Below, piece after piece: positions 9,249-18,818 of a DNA stretch of 64,000 bases; position 1 is the first letter of the stretch; the number at the start of each line of letters is the position of its first letter. The notes under the pieces were generated by a model, which was not told the DNA's origin, made no database searches, and saw nothing but the letters and a program-made list of their open reading frames with translations. Both the position numbers and the translations under genes were made by a program. The DNA comes from SZUA-368 sp028533045 (GTDB lineage: Bacteria; Spirochaetota; Spirochaetia; DSM-2461): assembly GCA_050031985.1 (NCBI GenBank), contig JBNAIG010000028.1, forward strand, positions 1-64,000, read 5' to 3'.

Positions 9249-10510
9249 AGGTCGGCCTTCTTCTCAACTGTGAGGGACGTAATTCGGTTTCCCTTCATTT
9301 CATACACTTTTATTTCATATTCCCCATAGTTCACCCGGTCGCCGGGAAGGGGCATTTTGCCAAATTTCTCCAGGAAGAAACCCGCCGCCGTCACCGCATC
9401 ACTGGAGCTGTCCAGAGGAATCAGGTCGGCCAACTCTTCCAGGGCCATGGCGCCGGAAATCGTTTTTATACCTTCTTCCTGCTTAGTTGTTAAGGCCCGT
9501 GAAGGGTGGTAGTAGGCTTTGAGCAGGTCCTCCATCATATTGCGGAACCAGAGGACTCCCGCTGTCCCTCCGTACTCATCAAGAACCAGAACTACAGGTG
9601 TTTCCGTTTCTCTCATTTCCGAGATCAGGAGAGGAAGTTTTTTCGATTCAGGAACAATTTGGAATTTCTGGGCTATCGCTTTTATTTTAATGCTATCCCT
9701 GTCTTCCCTGTTGCGGTAGGACAAAAGGGTGGACGAGGAGATCCAGCCCACAATATTATCGGAGCTTTTTTTATGAAGGAGGACCGTGGAATTCTTAAGG
9801 TATTTCCTGTCTTCACTGAGCAGTGTGAGTATCTCTCCAATGGTTAGTTCGCAGGAGAGCGTTTTTAATTCGTTTCGGGGAGTCATTACCGCATTGACTC
9901 CTTTGCTTTTAAAGGAAAAGTAGGATTTGAAGAGAGAGTATTCCCTTGTCCCCAGTATTTTCCGGTTAAGGCCCAGCTCTACGGTCGAGAGAATCAGCCC
10001 GTGCCTATCTATCTTCTCCGTTCCCATATTGTCGGGAAAGCGGGCCAGTACAAAGGAGCTTATATGGTTGAGGAAGAACCGAACCGGGGTAAGTCCCTTA
10101 TGAAGATAAAAAAGAGAGACCGCCGTCATTTGGGTGAACGATTTGGAATGGTTTACCGCAATTCGCTTTGGGGTTAGTTCTCCCGTAAGCAGAAGGAGAA
10201 CGGTCATGCCTATAATGGAGATGATTTGAGAGTTACCCGCAAAAATCCTGTCTCCCACGATCCCTCCGATACTGGAGGCGAAAATATTAACAATCATATT
10301 CCCCGTGAGGATTGTGACGAGAAGCTGTTCCTGATTATTAAGGAGGTAGGTAATGGTTTTATTCTTCCGGGGGGATTTCGTATGGCGCAGGGCGTTTCTT
10401 TCCAGGCGGTTCAGGGAAAAGATAGCCGTTTCCGAACCGGAGAAGTAGAACGAGAGAAACAGAAGGACTGCCAGAAGTATATAATTGATTAGGAACTCGT
10501 CAATTACCAC
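9245..10510 (-). CDS. CNNM/CorC-type DUF21-CBS membrane protein, paralogue
   Basis: 421 residues in the same order as its neighbour: DUF21 domain (residues 1-160, SFYFSGSETAIFSLNRLERNA), CBS pair (AVMTPRNELKTLS; VVLVLDEYGGTAGVLW) and CorC_HlyC C-terminus (LPGDRVNYGEYEIKVYEM). Start is GTG at 10510 with no strong ribosome-binding site, so a slightly later start is possible. It is the first gene of a two-gene operon and overlaps the second by 4 bp. Likely inner-membrane ion-transport or homeostasis protein; the two paralogues probably arose by tandem duplication, now strongly diverged. Confidence 0.87.
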   Translation of the reverse strand: MVIDEFLINYILLAVLLFLSFYFSGSETAIFSLNRLERNALRHTKSPRKNKTITYLLNNQEQLLVTILTGNMIVNIFASSIGGIVGDRIFAGNSQIISIIGMTVLLLLTGELTPKRIAVNHSKSFTQMTAVSLFYLHKGLTPVRFFLNHISSFVLARFPDNMGTEKIDRHGLILSTVELGLNRKILGTREYSLFKSYFSFKSKGVNAVMTPRNELKTLSCELTIGEILTLLSEDRKYLKNSTVLLHKKSSDNIVGWISSSTLLSYRNREDRDSIKIKAIAQKFQIVPESKKLPLLISEMRETETPVVLVLDEYGGTAGVLWFRNMMEDLLKAYYHPSRALTTKQEEGIKTISGAMALEELADLIPLDSSSDAVTAAGFFLEKFGKMPLPGDRVNYGEYEIKVYEMKGNRITSLTVEKKADL

Positions 10511-10644
10511 AGAGATCTATCTTAACAGGAGAACGGGCCTTTGGAAAGGACTTTTCCTAAAGTCCCGATATACGGGGGGAGTAAAGAGTTCCCATATTCA
10601 GGATAAATGTTTACAATAAAATCACTTTTTTATTGAGGGAATGT

Positions 10645-11526
10645 ATGGTCAACAAACAATTGCCCCTGGCTCAGTGGCTGCCTTACCAGGAGGATCGGAA
10701 TGCCCGCCATGGCGGCCGAAGCTTCTATTTTTTCGATCTTGACGACAATATCCTGTTTATGGATACGAAGATCATACTCTTTCACAAGGAGACCGGGGAA
10801 GAGATCGAAATCAGTTCGGGAGAGTTGGCCCGTAATGTGAGGGATATTGGGGAGAGGGGCTCCTTTAAGGATTATCAGATCGATAAAAACGATCTGACCG
10901 GTTCATACAGAAACTTTCGGGACAGGAAAATCCCTTTCTGGAAGAGAGGGGCCGATCGAAAGCAGTCCATTGAATTGGACCTTGAGCGTGCCATCGAGAA
11001 ACCGGAGTGGGACTGGCACGGCCCCAGTTGGAATCATTTTTTCTATGCCGTTCTTAACGGAAGGCCTGTCTCCATTATCACCGCTCGGGGACACCGGGCC
11101 AAAACGATTCAAAGGACTCTGGATATTCTCTATCACCGGGGGCATTTGCAGAAAAAGCCGAATATTCTTACCATTTATCCCGTATCCAATCCGCAGTTAA
11201 GGAAGGACCTGGGCGATCCCCATCTGGAAAAACCCATCGCCCTCCTAAAAAAAGAAGCCCTTCACCGCTCCGTAGAGAGAGCTTTTGAGAAATACGGTTA
11301 CAACTCCCATCATCGGTTTGGCGTGAGTGATGATGATCCTCATAATATTGAGGAAATAACCGCAACTCTGGTGGAAATCAAGAAAAAATATCCCCGGAAT
11401 GCCTTCTTTCTCATCGATTCTTCGGGAGGAAAGGTTCAGAAGACAGAGATATTTGAGGATCATCTGAAAAAATCGGAGCAGATTGAACTGGTCGATGCCC
11501 TGAATTACAAGCTTTTTGACTTCTAA
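10645..11526 (+). CDS. HAD-superfamily-like hydrolase
   Basis: I choose ATG 10645 over the upstream TTG 10633 because GAGGGA lies just before it. The 293-residue protein begins with a HAD motif I variant, YFFDLDDNILFMDTK, where D-x-D-x-N replaces the usual D-x-D-x-T. It continues with a motif II candidate (VSIITARGH) and late acidic motif IV (GVSDDDPHN). A large cap region (about residues 65-150) lies between. Cytosolic phosphatase or phosphotransferase activity is the family expectation, but no substrate can be named. It stands alone between the CNNM operon and the GGDEF-EAL gene. Confidence 0.6.
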   Translation: MVNKQLPLAQWLPYQEDRNARHGGRSFYFFDLDDNILFMDTKIILFHKETGEEIEISSGELARNVRDIGERGSFKDYQIDKNDLTGSYRNFRDRKIPFWKRGADRKQSIELDLERAIEKPEWDWHGPSWNHFFYAVLNGRPVSIITARGHRAKTIQRTLDILYHRGHLQKKPNILTIYPVSNPQLRKDLGDPHLEKPIALLKKEALHRSVERAFEKYGYNSHHRFGVSDDDPHNIEEITATLVEIKKKYPRNAFFLIDSSGGKVQKTEIFEDHLKKSEQIELVDALNYKLFDF

Positions 11527-11600
11527 ATAAAGGGGAAAGTTGCATTCTCCTTCCCTTGAGTTTATGCTGAATATATAGTCAGGAACAAAAGGTAAAAACT

Positions 11601-14090
11601 ATGGACGGGGATAAAACAGAATACACAGATCTTCAGGTGGCTCTAAAGAGAATAGAAGAGCTGACTGAGCAAAACGAGCTACTCCGCTTTCTTATTGATG
11701 AAGTCCCCAGTCCCCTTGTCGTTAAAAATTACGATGCCAAATTCGTCCTGGTAAATAAAGCTGTTGCCGATCTTTACGGTGCTCCCGATGTGGGATCGAT
11801 GATAGGAAAGGATGACGGCGATTATGTGGACGATGAGGAGATTGCCGAGTTCTTTCGGAAAAATGTCCGTCAGATTATGGATGAAGGAAAGACGCAAACC
11901 GTTTTTGAAGATTCTATAGATGTCAAAACCGGTGAGCGCCGACATTTTCAGTCCACTAAGAAGCCCTTTATTAATAAACAGAATGAAAAGCAGATTCTTC
12001 TGGTTGCCTCTGATATAACGGAGATCCGGAAGTTTCAGGCCGATTTGGAGGAACAGAAAAACCTGTTCCGCCAGGTAATTGATGAATTTCCCAGTCCCTT
12101 TATCGTTAAGGACTATGACGGAAAGTTTGTCCTTGCCAATAAGGCCCTGGCCAATCTTTATAATGTGGATGATCCGGATTCCATGATTGGCAAGGACGAC
12201 AGTGACTACCTCTCCAATGTAAATGTAAATCACGCCGACAAATTCAAACATAATGTGCGTGACATCATGGATAAGGGGGAAACCCAGGTGGTGTACGAAG
12301 ACTCCTTTGATGTGAAAACAGGGGAACGGCATCACTATATGTCCATCAAGAAGCCCTTTCTCAATGCAAAAGGGGAGAAGCAGATTCTGATTATCGCCAA
12401 TGATATTACCGATATCCAGAAAGTACAAAAAGTGCTTATGCAGTATGAAAAAATCATGTCCGTTTCCCATGATTTTCTTGCTTACGAAGACAGGGAAGGG
12501 ACATATCAGGCGGTAAATGATACTTATTTGGAGGCCTTTTCTCTTACCCGGGACGAGATCCTTGGCAAAACACCGCGCGATCTATTTGGGCCTGATTTTT
12601 ATGATATGGTCCTTAAACCCCGTTTTGATCAAGCCCTTGAAGGGGAAGAGTCTCATTTTGAAAGTTGGGTTGATATCCCCGGGATAGGGCCCGTTTATGC
12701 CGAATTCAGCTACCACCCTTATGTTTCGGAAAAGAGTGGTGAGGTAGAGGGGGTCGTTGCCAAAATTAACGATATAACCGAGCGGTATGAGACTCAGGAA
12801 CAGCTGCGTCATATGGCCAATCACGATATTCTTACGGGGCTGCCGAACCGGCGAATGTTTGCCGAGCGACTCACCCGGGCCCTCTACCGTTCCAAGCGGC
12901 ATAATTCTCAAGTGGCGGTCTTTTTTATTGATCTGGACCGGTTTAAGGTGATTAACGATTCTCTGGGCCATGCTGTGGGGGACAAGGTTCTGCAGGAAAT
13001 CTCCACCCGCCTTTCTTCCCGTATCCGAATGAGTGATACCCTGGCACGTTCCGGCGGGGACGAATTCCTTTTACTTTTGGAAGACTTTAAGAGTACGAAG
13101 GATGTAACCTCCGTTTGTGAAAGCTTTTTAGAGGAGCTGGGAAAACCCCTTCTTATTGAGGGAAACGAACTTTATGTAACCGCCAGTATTGGGGCCAGTA
13201 TCTATCCCAGCGATGCCCAGGATGAAAAGGAGCTTATCCAGAGTGCCGATGCGGCCATGTATGAAGCAAAAAAATTGGGGCGAAATACCTACCAACTCTC
13301 AAATGAAGAGCTTCGGGTACAGGTTTCCCAGCGCTTTCACCTGGAGAAAAATCTTCGTTCCGCCCTGGAAAAGGAGGAGTTTGAATTATTCTTCCAGCCT
13401 CAGGTAGACATGAGAGACGGCCGGATTTTCGGGGCCGAGGTGTTACTACGCTGGAATCATGGGGAAGAGGGATATATCTACCCGGATGCCTTCATTCCCG
13501 TGGCGGAAGAGTGCGGCGTTATGATTGCTCTGGGTGAATGGGTACTACGCTCTTCCTGCCTTCAGATGCGGGATTGGCTTAAGGAAGGAAGAGTCTTGGA
13601 GTCCATTTCCGTTAATGTCTCCGGTTCCCAACTCTTGCAGGCTAATTTTATTGATGTGGTTAAAGATTGCCTTGAGCTTACCTGTCTCTCTGCGGGGCAG
13701 CTTGTTCTGGAAATTACCGAGAGCTATCTTATGAGTGATACAAAAGGGGCGGCGGAACAGCTGAACGAGTTAAGAACTATGGGGGTCTGCGTGGCCATCG
13801 ATGACTTTGGCAAGGAGTATTCCTCCTTTCGCTATCTTCAGAAATTGCCCATTTCCAAATTAAAGATAGATCGCTCCTTTATCCGGGATATCCCCGAAGA
13901 TAAGGGGGATAGTGCCATTGTCAAAACTATGATTGACCTCTCCAAGAACCTGGGCATTAATGTATTGGCCGAAGGCGTGGAAGAAGAGCTGCAGGAAGCC
14001 TTTCTTCTGAATGAGGGCTGTCTTTTCGCTCAGGGATATAAATACAGTCGTCCTGTGAGCAAAGAGGATTTTGAAAAGCTCATTAAGTAA
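11601..14090 (+). CDS. triple-PAS GGDEF-EAL cyclic-di-GMP protein
   Basis: 829 residues, apparently cytosolic (no membrane segment). PAS1 (about 28-145) and PAS2 (about 155-272) are near duplicates: LIDEVPSPLVVKNYD and VIDEFPSPFIVKDYD, both ending in S/MIGKDD. PAS3 spans about 285-395. The GGDEF domain has an intact SGGDEFLLLL site, so cyclase activity is plausible. The EAL domain has E-V-L in place of E-A-L (GAEVLLRW) but keeps LEITES, DDFGKEYSSF, KLKIDRSFI and AEGVEE, so hydrolysis is also plausible. It makes or degrades c-di-GMP in response to a signal at PAS. It abuts the convergent kinase gene with no spacer. Confidence 0.92.
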   Translation: MDGDKTEYTDLQVALKRIEELTEQNELLRFLIDEVPSPLVVKNYDAKFVLVNKAVADLYGAPDVGSMIGKDDGDYVDDEEIAEFFRKNVRQIMDEGKTQTVFEDSIDVKTGERRHFQSTKKPFINKQNEKQILLVASDITEIRKFQADLEEQKNLFRQVIDEFPSPFIVKDYDGKFVLANKALANLYNVDDPDSMIGKDDSDYLSNVNVNHADKFKHNVRDIMDKGETQVVYEDSFDVKTGERHHYMSIKKPFLNAKGEKQILIIANDITDIQKVQKVLMQYEKIMSVSHDFLAYEDREGTYQAVNDTYLEAFSLTRDEILGKTPRDLFGPDFYDMVLKPRFDQALEGEESHFESWVDIPGIGPVYAEFSYHPYVSEKSGEVEGVVAKINDITERYETQEQLRHMANHDILTGLPNRRMFAERLTRALYRSKRHNSQVAVFFIDLDRFKVINDSLGHAVGDKVLQEISTRLSSRIRMSDTLARSGGDEFLLLLEDFKSTKDVTSVCESFLEELGKPLLIEGNELYVTASIGASIYPSDAQDEKELIQSADAAMYEAKKLGRNTYQLSNEELRVQVSQRFHLEKNLRSALEKEEFELFFQPQVDMRDGRIFGAEVLLRWNHGEEGYIYPDAFIPVAEECGVMIALGEWVLRSSCLQMRDWLKEGRVLESISVNVSGSQLLQANFIDVVKDCLELTCLSAGQLVLEITESYLMSDTKGAAEQLNELRTMGVCVAIDDFGKEYSSFRYLQKLPISKLKIDRSFIRDIPEDKGDSAIVKTMIDLSKNLGINVLAEGVEEELQEAFLLNEGCLFAQGYKYSRPVSKEDFEKLIK

Positions 14091-16142
14091 TCAGTTTAGT
14101 ATTTTGTGAATGAGCTGTCCCAGCTCAAAGCCTTTAAAAGGTTTTACGAGGAAGCCGTCGGCCTTGTTTTCCGCCAGGTCCGACCATCCGCTGTGCTGGG
14201 AGAAGCCGGAAGCCACAATGATGGGAAGGTCCGATTTGATCTCTTTAATCTTGAAGAAACAGGTTTTTCCGTCCATTACGGGCATATTCATATCCAGAAT
14301 GACCAGATCTATGGGTTGGGTAATTTTTTCCAGGCCGTCCAGACCATTTTCCGCCGTGATAACTGTGTACCCCAGGTATTCCAGTAGGGATTGGGTGGTT
14401 TTACGGATGACTTCCTCGTCATCCACAATAAGAATGGTTCCGCTCCCATGGATGTATTCTCTGGATTGTTCCACTTTAATGGTTTCTTCCACTTCTGTAA
14501 GGGGAAGGAAAATATGGAAGCTTGTGCCTTTACCCAGTTCGCTGTATACCTTTATTTCACCTTTATACTGTCTTACCGTACCGTAGGCTGCGGAGAGCCC
14601 CAAACCGGTCCCCTTTCCCTGTTCCTTGGTGGTAAAGAAGGGATCAAATATCTTTTCCAGGAGTTTTCGGGAGATCCCCGATCCTGTATCTTCTACTATC
14701 AATTCGCAGTATTGTCCCGGTTCCAGTTCAAACTGGCTCATTTGGCAATATTGGACATCCAGCCGGGCCTTGCTTGTTTTAAGGAAGAGATCGCCCCCCT
14801 CGGGCATGGCGTGGGAGGCGTTGATGGAGAGGTTCATAATGACACTTTGCAAAAGGGAATGGTCTCCCAGAACATGAAGCGGTTCTTCCGTAAGCTCTTC
14901 CTGGATAGTGATATTCCGGTTGATGGTTCTCCCCAGCATCTCCACCGATTCCCTGATAATGGCGTTTACCTCCACCGTACTGAGGGTGGGAGGTTTTTCC
15001 CGGGCAAAGGCAAGGAGCTTTTTAATAAGATCTCCCGCCCTGTAGGCCGTCTCCACAACCAGTTCATTAAGATGAGTGGCGTTTTCATTCCCTTTTACGG
15101 CCAGTCCTATTAGGTCGCTGGCATTGATGATTCCCGCCAGAAGGTTGTTAAAGTCATGGGCGATTCCTCCGGCCAGTTGGCCCAGGGCTTCCATTTTCTG
15201 ATTTTGCTGCAGCTTTTTCTGTAGTTCGTACTCCTCTGAAATATTGCGGAATACGATAACCGCCCCTATAACTTCGTCTTCCGGTGACAAAACGGGAGAA
15301 CCCGATTCTGACAGGCGGTAGCTTTCTTCTCTTCGTGAGTTAAGAAGGGGCTGGAGGGAGAGGTTAACCGTTCGTTCCGTGGTGAGAATCTCTTCCACAG
15401 GATGTTTAAGCTCCTCATTCGTCAGGTCGTCATGTAAGGGACAGACTTCGTCAATCGGCTTGCCCGTAGCTTCTTCTTCGGTCCATCCCGATAGTTTTTC
15501 TGCTGTGGGGTTCATGGAAAGTATCTTTCCCTGCCTGTTAACCATGACAACTCCGTCTCCAATGGAGTTCAGAATTACGCTCAAGTCTTCTTCGGCCTTT
15601 TTCCGTGATTCCACTTCCCGGCTTAGATCGGCTGTTCGTGTCTGGACTTTAGTCTCAAGTTCTCTCCGGGCTTCCAGAAGGTTAATTATCAGAATAACAA
15701 CGAGAAAGAGTAGAGTCAGGATAAACAGGACTATGAGATTTACGAAGATGTTTTTGTGATAGCGAATCTGCTTGAGCTCTCCGATTAGTCGGTCTCCATA
15801 AATGATAGGGGTTTGGTATTCTCTCGTTCCGATAATCCCCATCTTAATAAAAAGTTTTGTGAGAGGGGGCTGTTCCGGGCCGACAGCCTTTTTAATAGCT
15901 TCCCGGGAGTAGTTGTCAAATAACTGGATTGAGTGGCAGGACGAGTCATGGGAGGCTAGGTCTATGTAGTCGGAAATTCGAATGGTGTGGAGTTCCCACA
16001 GGGCGTTGGAGACGGCGTGGCTATGGTATTCCATGGAGCTTTGAATCTGTCTTTTCTCCCACCTTTCATAGAAGAAGACAAAAGAACTAAAGAGCAGTAG
16101 GTATATGAGAGTCAGTAAGGTGAAGCTTTTGCTTTTTTTCAT
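14091..16142 (-). CDS. hybrid sensor histidine kinase (PAS, HisKA, HATPase, receiver)
   Basis: 683 residues: TM1 at about 8-24, an extracytoplasmic domain of roughly 105 residues, TM2 at about 130-152, a coiled coil, a PAS domain (about 180-300), an H-box GGIAHDFNNLLAGI, an N-box NLSINASHAMPEGG, a G-box KGTGLGLSAAYG, and a C-terminal receiver with phospho-acceptor Asp in LVILDMNMPVMDG and Lys in FLVKPF. The HDFNNLL H-box is typical of PAS-linked kinases with C-terminal receivers. No cognate output gene adjoins. Its 3' end touches the GGDEF-EAL gene head-on, so the two may share regulation by antisense read-through. Confidence 0.92.
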   Translation of the reverse strand: MKKSKSFTLLTLIYLLLFSSFVFFYERWEKRQIQSSMEYHSHAVSNALWELHTIRISDYIDLASHDSSCHSIQLFDNYSREAIKKAVGPEQPPLTKLFIKMGIIGTREYQTPIIYGDRLIGELKQIRYHKNIFVNLIVLFILTLLFLVVILIINLLEARRELETKVQTRTADLSREVESRKKAEEDLSVILNSIGDGVVMVNRQGKILSMNPTAEKLSGWTEEEATGKPIDEVCPLHDDLTNEELKHPVEEILTTERTVNLSLQPLLNSRREESYRLSESGSPVLSPEDEVIGAVIVFRNISEEYELQKKLQQNQKMEALGQLAGGIAHDFNNLLAGIINASDLIGLAVKGNENATHLNELVVETAYRAGDLIKKLLAFAREKPPTLSTVEVNAIIRESVEMLGRTINRNITIQEELTEEPLHVLGDHSLLQSVIMNLSINASHAMPEGGDLFLKTSKARLDVQYCQMSQFELEPGQYCELIVEDTGSGISRKLLEKIFDPFFTTKEQGKGTGLGLSAAYGTVRQYKGEIKVYSELGKGTSFHIFLPLTEVEETIKVEQSREYIHGSGTILIVDDEEVIRKTTQSLLEYLGYTVITAENGLDGLEKITQPIDLVILDMNMPVMDGKTCFFKIKEIKSDLPIIVASGFSQHSGWSDLAENKADGFLVKPFKGFELGQLIHKILN

Positions 16143-16217
16143 TTATTATTCCCTGTTTAAAGTGTAGTGCCTCACTATTGGGAAAACAAGGAATAATAAA
16201 TGAATTATTTGAGGAAT

Positions 16218-17849
16218 TTAGAGAAGGGTTGTCTTATAGTTTTTGAATCCGCCTGAAAGGTTATAAACCTCGCTGAATCCTGCGTTTATCAATAGGTTCT
16301 GTGCCGCATTTCCCGTAACTCCCTTGTTGCAGTGGGTTACTGTGGGGCGGGTTTTATCCAGTTCGTCCATTCTCTCACGAAGCACGGCCAGGGGAATATT
16401 CACCGCACTGGGAATATGACCTTTCTCATAGTCCTTGGGGGAGCGGACATCAACGATCTGATAGGCTGACTCGTTCTCATGGAGCTTCCTGGGGGTAATG
16501 ATTTTCCTGCCCCTATGGAGAGCGTTACTCAGGATCATCCCCGTGTACATTACCGGATCTTTCGTTGTGGAGAAGGGAGGCGCGTAGGAAAGGTCCAGGT
16601 GGAAGAGATCGTCCACTGTGGCGCCCAGAGTTATGGCGGTCACAAAAACATCAAGTCTTTTGTCTATTCCCTTCTCTCCGATAATCTGCACACCCAAAAG
16701 CTTGCCCGTCTTCCGGTCGGCCAGGGCCTTAATCACCATTTCCCGTGATTCAGGCAGGTATTTGCTCTGGTTTTCCTTGATATTGTGGATGATTTCCACA
16801 TCATATCCTTCTGCTGCGGCATCCCGTTCTGACATTCCGGTAAAACCGATTTGCAGGTCAAAAAAGTGGACGATGCCCGTACCCAGCACTCCGCGGAATT
16901 TCAGGTCTCCCCCGCTCAGGCTGTCTCCGGCGATTCGGCCCATCTTGTTGGCGGTTGAACCCATGGGGCGGTACATGGCCTTTCCCGTGGCCGCAGACCA
17001 AACCTCCGCGCAGTCTCCCACCGCTTTGATTCCCGGGAGGGAGGTGTTCATCGTTTCATCCACCTTAATCGCTCCCGATTCACCCAGTTCAATACCGATG
17101 TTTTGGGCCAGGGACACTTCCGGTCTTACCCCGGCGGAGACGATGACCAGATCGGCGGAGTAGGACTGTCCCGATTTTGTGTGAACCGTGGCGTCTTCTA
17201 TTTTCTCTACCATCTCATTGAGGGAGTAGTCTATGTTCTTGCCCTTGAAGTAGTTCTCAATCCAGGGGCTCATATCGTCGTCCATGGCGGGCATCAGACT
17301 GCCTTTGGCTTCGATAATCTGCGCCTTTATGCCCCGGACCGTCAGATTTTCCAGGATCTCCAGGCCTATGAACCCCGCTCCGATAACCACGGCGGATTTA
17401 ATGGTGTTCTGGCTTAGATAGCTATCCAGGGCCAGAGTATCTTCCATGGTTTTAAGGGTGAACACATGGGGCTTTTCTATTCCCCGGATCGGGGGGCGGA
17501 CGGCGTTGCTTCCTGTGGCCAGGACCAGTTCGTCATAGGATTCACTAAAGGTCTCCCCGTTGGAGAGATTTTTTACTTCCAGAACCTTTTCTTCACTTTT
17601 AATCGCAAGGACTTCATGCTGAGTTTTTATGTCGATGAGGAAGCGCTTGGCGAACCACTGGGGGTCTCTGGGAGTCAGGTTATCCGCCTCTATGTCTTCC
17701 CGCCCGATGAAGTAGGGCATCCCGCAGGTAGAGTAGGATATAAAACTGCCCTTTTCAAATATGATGATTTCCCGATTTTCGTCGTTTCTTCTGAGTTTGG
17801 CCGCCACGGAAGTTCCCGCAGCTACACCGCCGATAATAATTGTTTTCAT
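16218..17849 (-). CDS. CoA-disulfide / polysulfide reductase with C-terminal rhodanese domain
   Basis: 543 residues. The FAD site is IIIGGVAAGTSVAAKLRR at the N-terminus. The single redox Cys sits in SYSTCGMPYF (about residue 42), as in CoA-disulfide reductases rather than two-Cys reductases. The NAD(P)H-binding fold is VVIGAGFIGLEILENL, and the dimerisation domain follows. The last 90 residues are a rhodanese domain with catalytic Cys in THCNKGVTGNA. Such CoADR-rhodanese fusions reduce CoA-disulfide, CoA-persulfide or polysulfide. Lies 11 bp after an ArsR-type regulator, so probably induced by sulfide or persulfide stress. No cadA or sulfur-oxidation genes adjoin. Confidence 0.88.
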   Translation of the reverse strand: MKTIIIGGVAAGTSVAAKLRRNDENREIIIFEKGSFISYSTCGMPYFIGREDIEADNLTPRDPQWFAKRFLIDIKTQHEVLAIKSEEKVLEVKNLSNGETFSESYDELVLATGSNAVRPPIRGIEKPHVFTLKTMEDTLALDSYLSQNTIKSAVVIGAGFIGLEILENLTVRGIKAQIIEAKGSLMPAMDDDMSPWIENYFKGKNIDYSLNEMVEKIEDATVHTKSGQSYSADLVIVSAGVRPEVSLAQNIGIELGESGAIKVDETMNTSLPGIKAVGDCAEVWSAATGKAMYRPMGSTANKMGRIAGDSLSGGDLKFRGVLGTGIVHFFDLQIGFTGMSERDAAAEGYDVEIIHNIKENQSKYLPESREMVIKALADRKTGKLLGVQIIGEKGIDKRLDVFVTAITLGATVDDLFHLDLSYAPPFSTTKDPVMYTGMILSNALHRGRKIITPRKLHENESAYQIVDVRSPKDYEKGHIPSAVNIPLAVLRERMDELDKTRPTVTHCNKGVTGNAAQNLLINAGFSEVYNLSGGFKNYKTTLL

Positions 17850-17860
17850 CCGTTCTTTTC

Positions 17861-18178
17861 CTATAATCCTAATTGTTTTCTTTTATTTTCCAGCACGGAT
17901 TTCTCCGCACAGGCCGCAAGTTCCAGAATACAAGGTGCTGTAAGGCTGTATTCCACTTTGGTACCTTTTTTCGAATCAATAACCATACCCGCCTCTTTTA
18001 GCTGGGACAGGTGTTTTGAGGCGGCCGATTTGGGAATACCCGCTTCGGCGGCCAGCTGGCAGACTCTCCAGGGTTTTTCCTTGAGTTTTTCCAGGAAAAA
18101 AATCCGCATAGGGTGGGCCAGGGCTTTGAACATATGAGTCCTTCTTTCCAGGCGGATTTGGTCTTCATTATTTATCAT
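17861..18178 (-). CDS. ArsR/SmtB-family repressor, candidate thiol or persulfide sensor
   Basis: 105 residues with a winged-helix domain: recognition helix PKSAASKHLSQL and wing SKKGTKVEYSL. Cys40 (WRVCQLA) lies where the sensing Cys of sulfide-responsive BigR/SqrR and the ArsR metal site begin, with Cys83 and Cys90 near the C-terminus. Metal-binding CVC is absent. A start at residue 16 (about 18133) is preceded by AGAAGGA and may be the true one. It heads an operon with the CoA-disulfide reductase-rhodanese 11 bp downstream. I infer that persulfidation of the Cys pair relieves repression; metal sensing remains possible. Confidence 0.8.
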   Translation of the reverse strand: MINNEDQIRLERRTHMFKALAHPMRIFFLEKLKEKPWRVCQLAAEAGIPKSAASKHLSQLKEAGMVIDSKKGTKVEYSLTAPCILELAACAEKSVLENKRKQLGL

Positions 18179-18207
18179 AGTTTCATTGTTTCTTAAAATG
18201 GAAACTA
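18178..18207. promoter_or_regulatory. inverted repeat, candidate operator of the ArsR operon
   Basis: TAGTTTCATT at 18178-18187 and AATGGAAACTA at 18197-18207 form an almost perfect inverted repeat (one-base bulge) directly upstream of the regulator. Size and symmetry fit an ArsR-family site, and the overlap with the upstream candidate start suggests autorepression. Confidence 0.5.
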
Positions 18208-18275
18208 ATGCAAGCTAAGGAGAGGCGATTTTGGTTAAAAATAGGTTAGAAAGTGTTTTGGGGGATTGGTTGAAC

Positions 18276-18794
18276 TTAGGCCAGGAGGTCTACGGAACCT
18301 TCCGTTCTCTGTAAGTCCAGCTCTTCCTGGGCCTGACGGGCCAGACCGTAAGCTTGGGCGGCCATACGCATATCCGGGCCGGAAGGACTGGCCGGTGCCA
18401 GGGCGGCGGCGATAATGGTGTGGGCCTTATTCAGGGTTCCGTGGGGATTGCCCGGTTCTGCAGAGAGATCCACCGCGATTTTACCGCCCACCGCAATGGA
18501 TTCCCCGCCGGGACCTTTTACGGTGTTATACATTATGCCCGATGAAGCGGCCGATCCCAGGACGGCCATATGGGCCTTTTCGTGTCGTTTTACTTCGGCG
18601 TTACGGCGCAGGGCTTCGTCGGAGATTTTTACGTCATAGCCGTCCCCGGAAAAATTCAGCCCCTCTTTCCGGGTTGGCTGAGTCTGTTTTTCCGAAGAGA
18701 TTACAATGACCGATTCTCCACTGCGACCGGTCCCGGAGGAGGGCCGGGGAGAAAGAGGAGGTTGTAATCCGTTGTGCTTGTATATAACGCGCAT
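18276..18794 (-). CDS. SprA-related putative metalloprotease
   Basis: 172 residues. The first 60 are low-complexity and polar (PPLSPRPSSGTGRSGE). The domain begins near residue 65 with NAEVKRHEKAHMAVLG, which holds an HExxH-like site (HEKAH). It continues with GPGGESIAVGGKIAVDLS and TIIAAALAPASPSGPDMRMA, the hallmarks of the SprA-related family. No signal peptide is evident, so a cytosolic or non-classically exported location is likely. Family members are annotated as putative metalloproteases, but activity is not established. Monocistronic; the start lacks a clear ribosome-binding site. Confidence 0.75.
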   Translation of the reverse strand: MRVIYKHNGLQPPLSPRPSSGTGRSGESVIVISSEKQTQPTRKEGLNFSGDGYDVKISDEALRRNAEVKRHEKAHMAVLGSAASSGIMYNTVKGPGGESIAVGGKIAVDLSAEPGNPHGTLNKAHTIIAAALAPASPSGPDMRMAAQAYGLARQAQEELDLQRTEGSVDLLA

Positions 18795-18818
18795 ATTTTA
18801 ACTATATGCCAAAACGAT

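Noticed and set aside
11679..12470. 263-residue frame opposite the PAS region
   Set aside because: Antisense to a strongly supported GGDEF-EAL gene; repetitive because PAS1 and PAS2 are duplicates.
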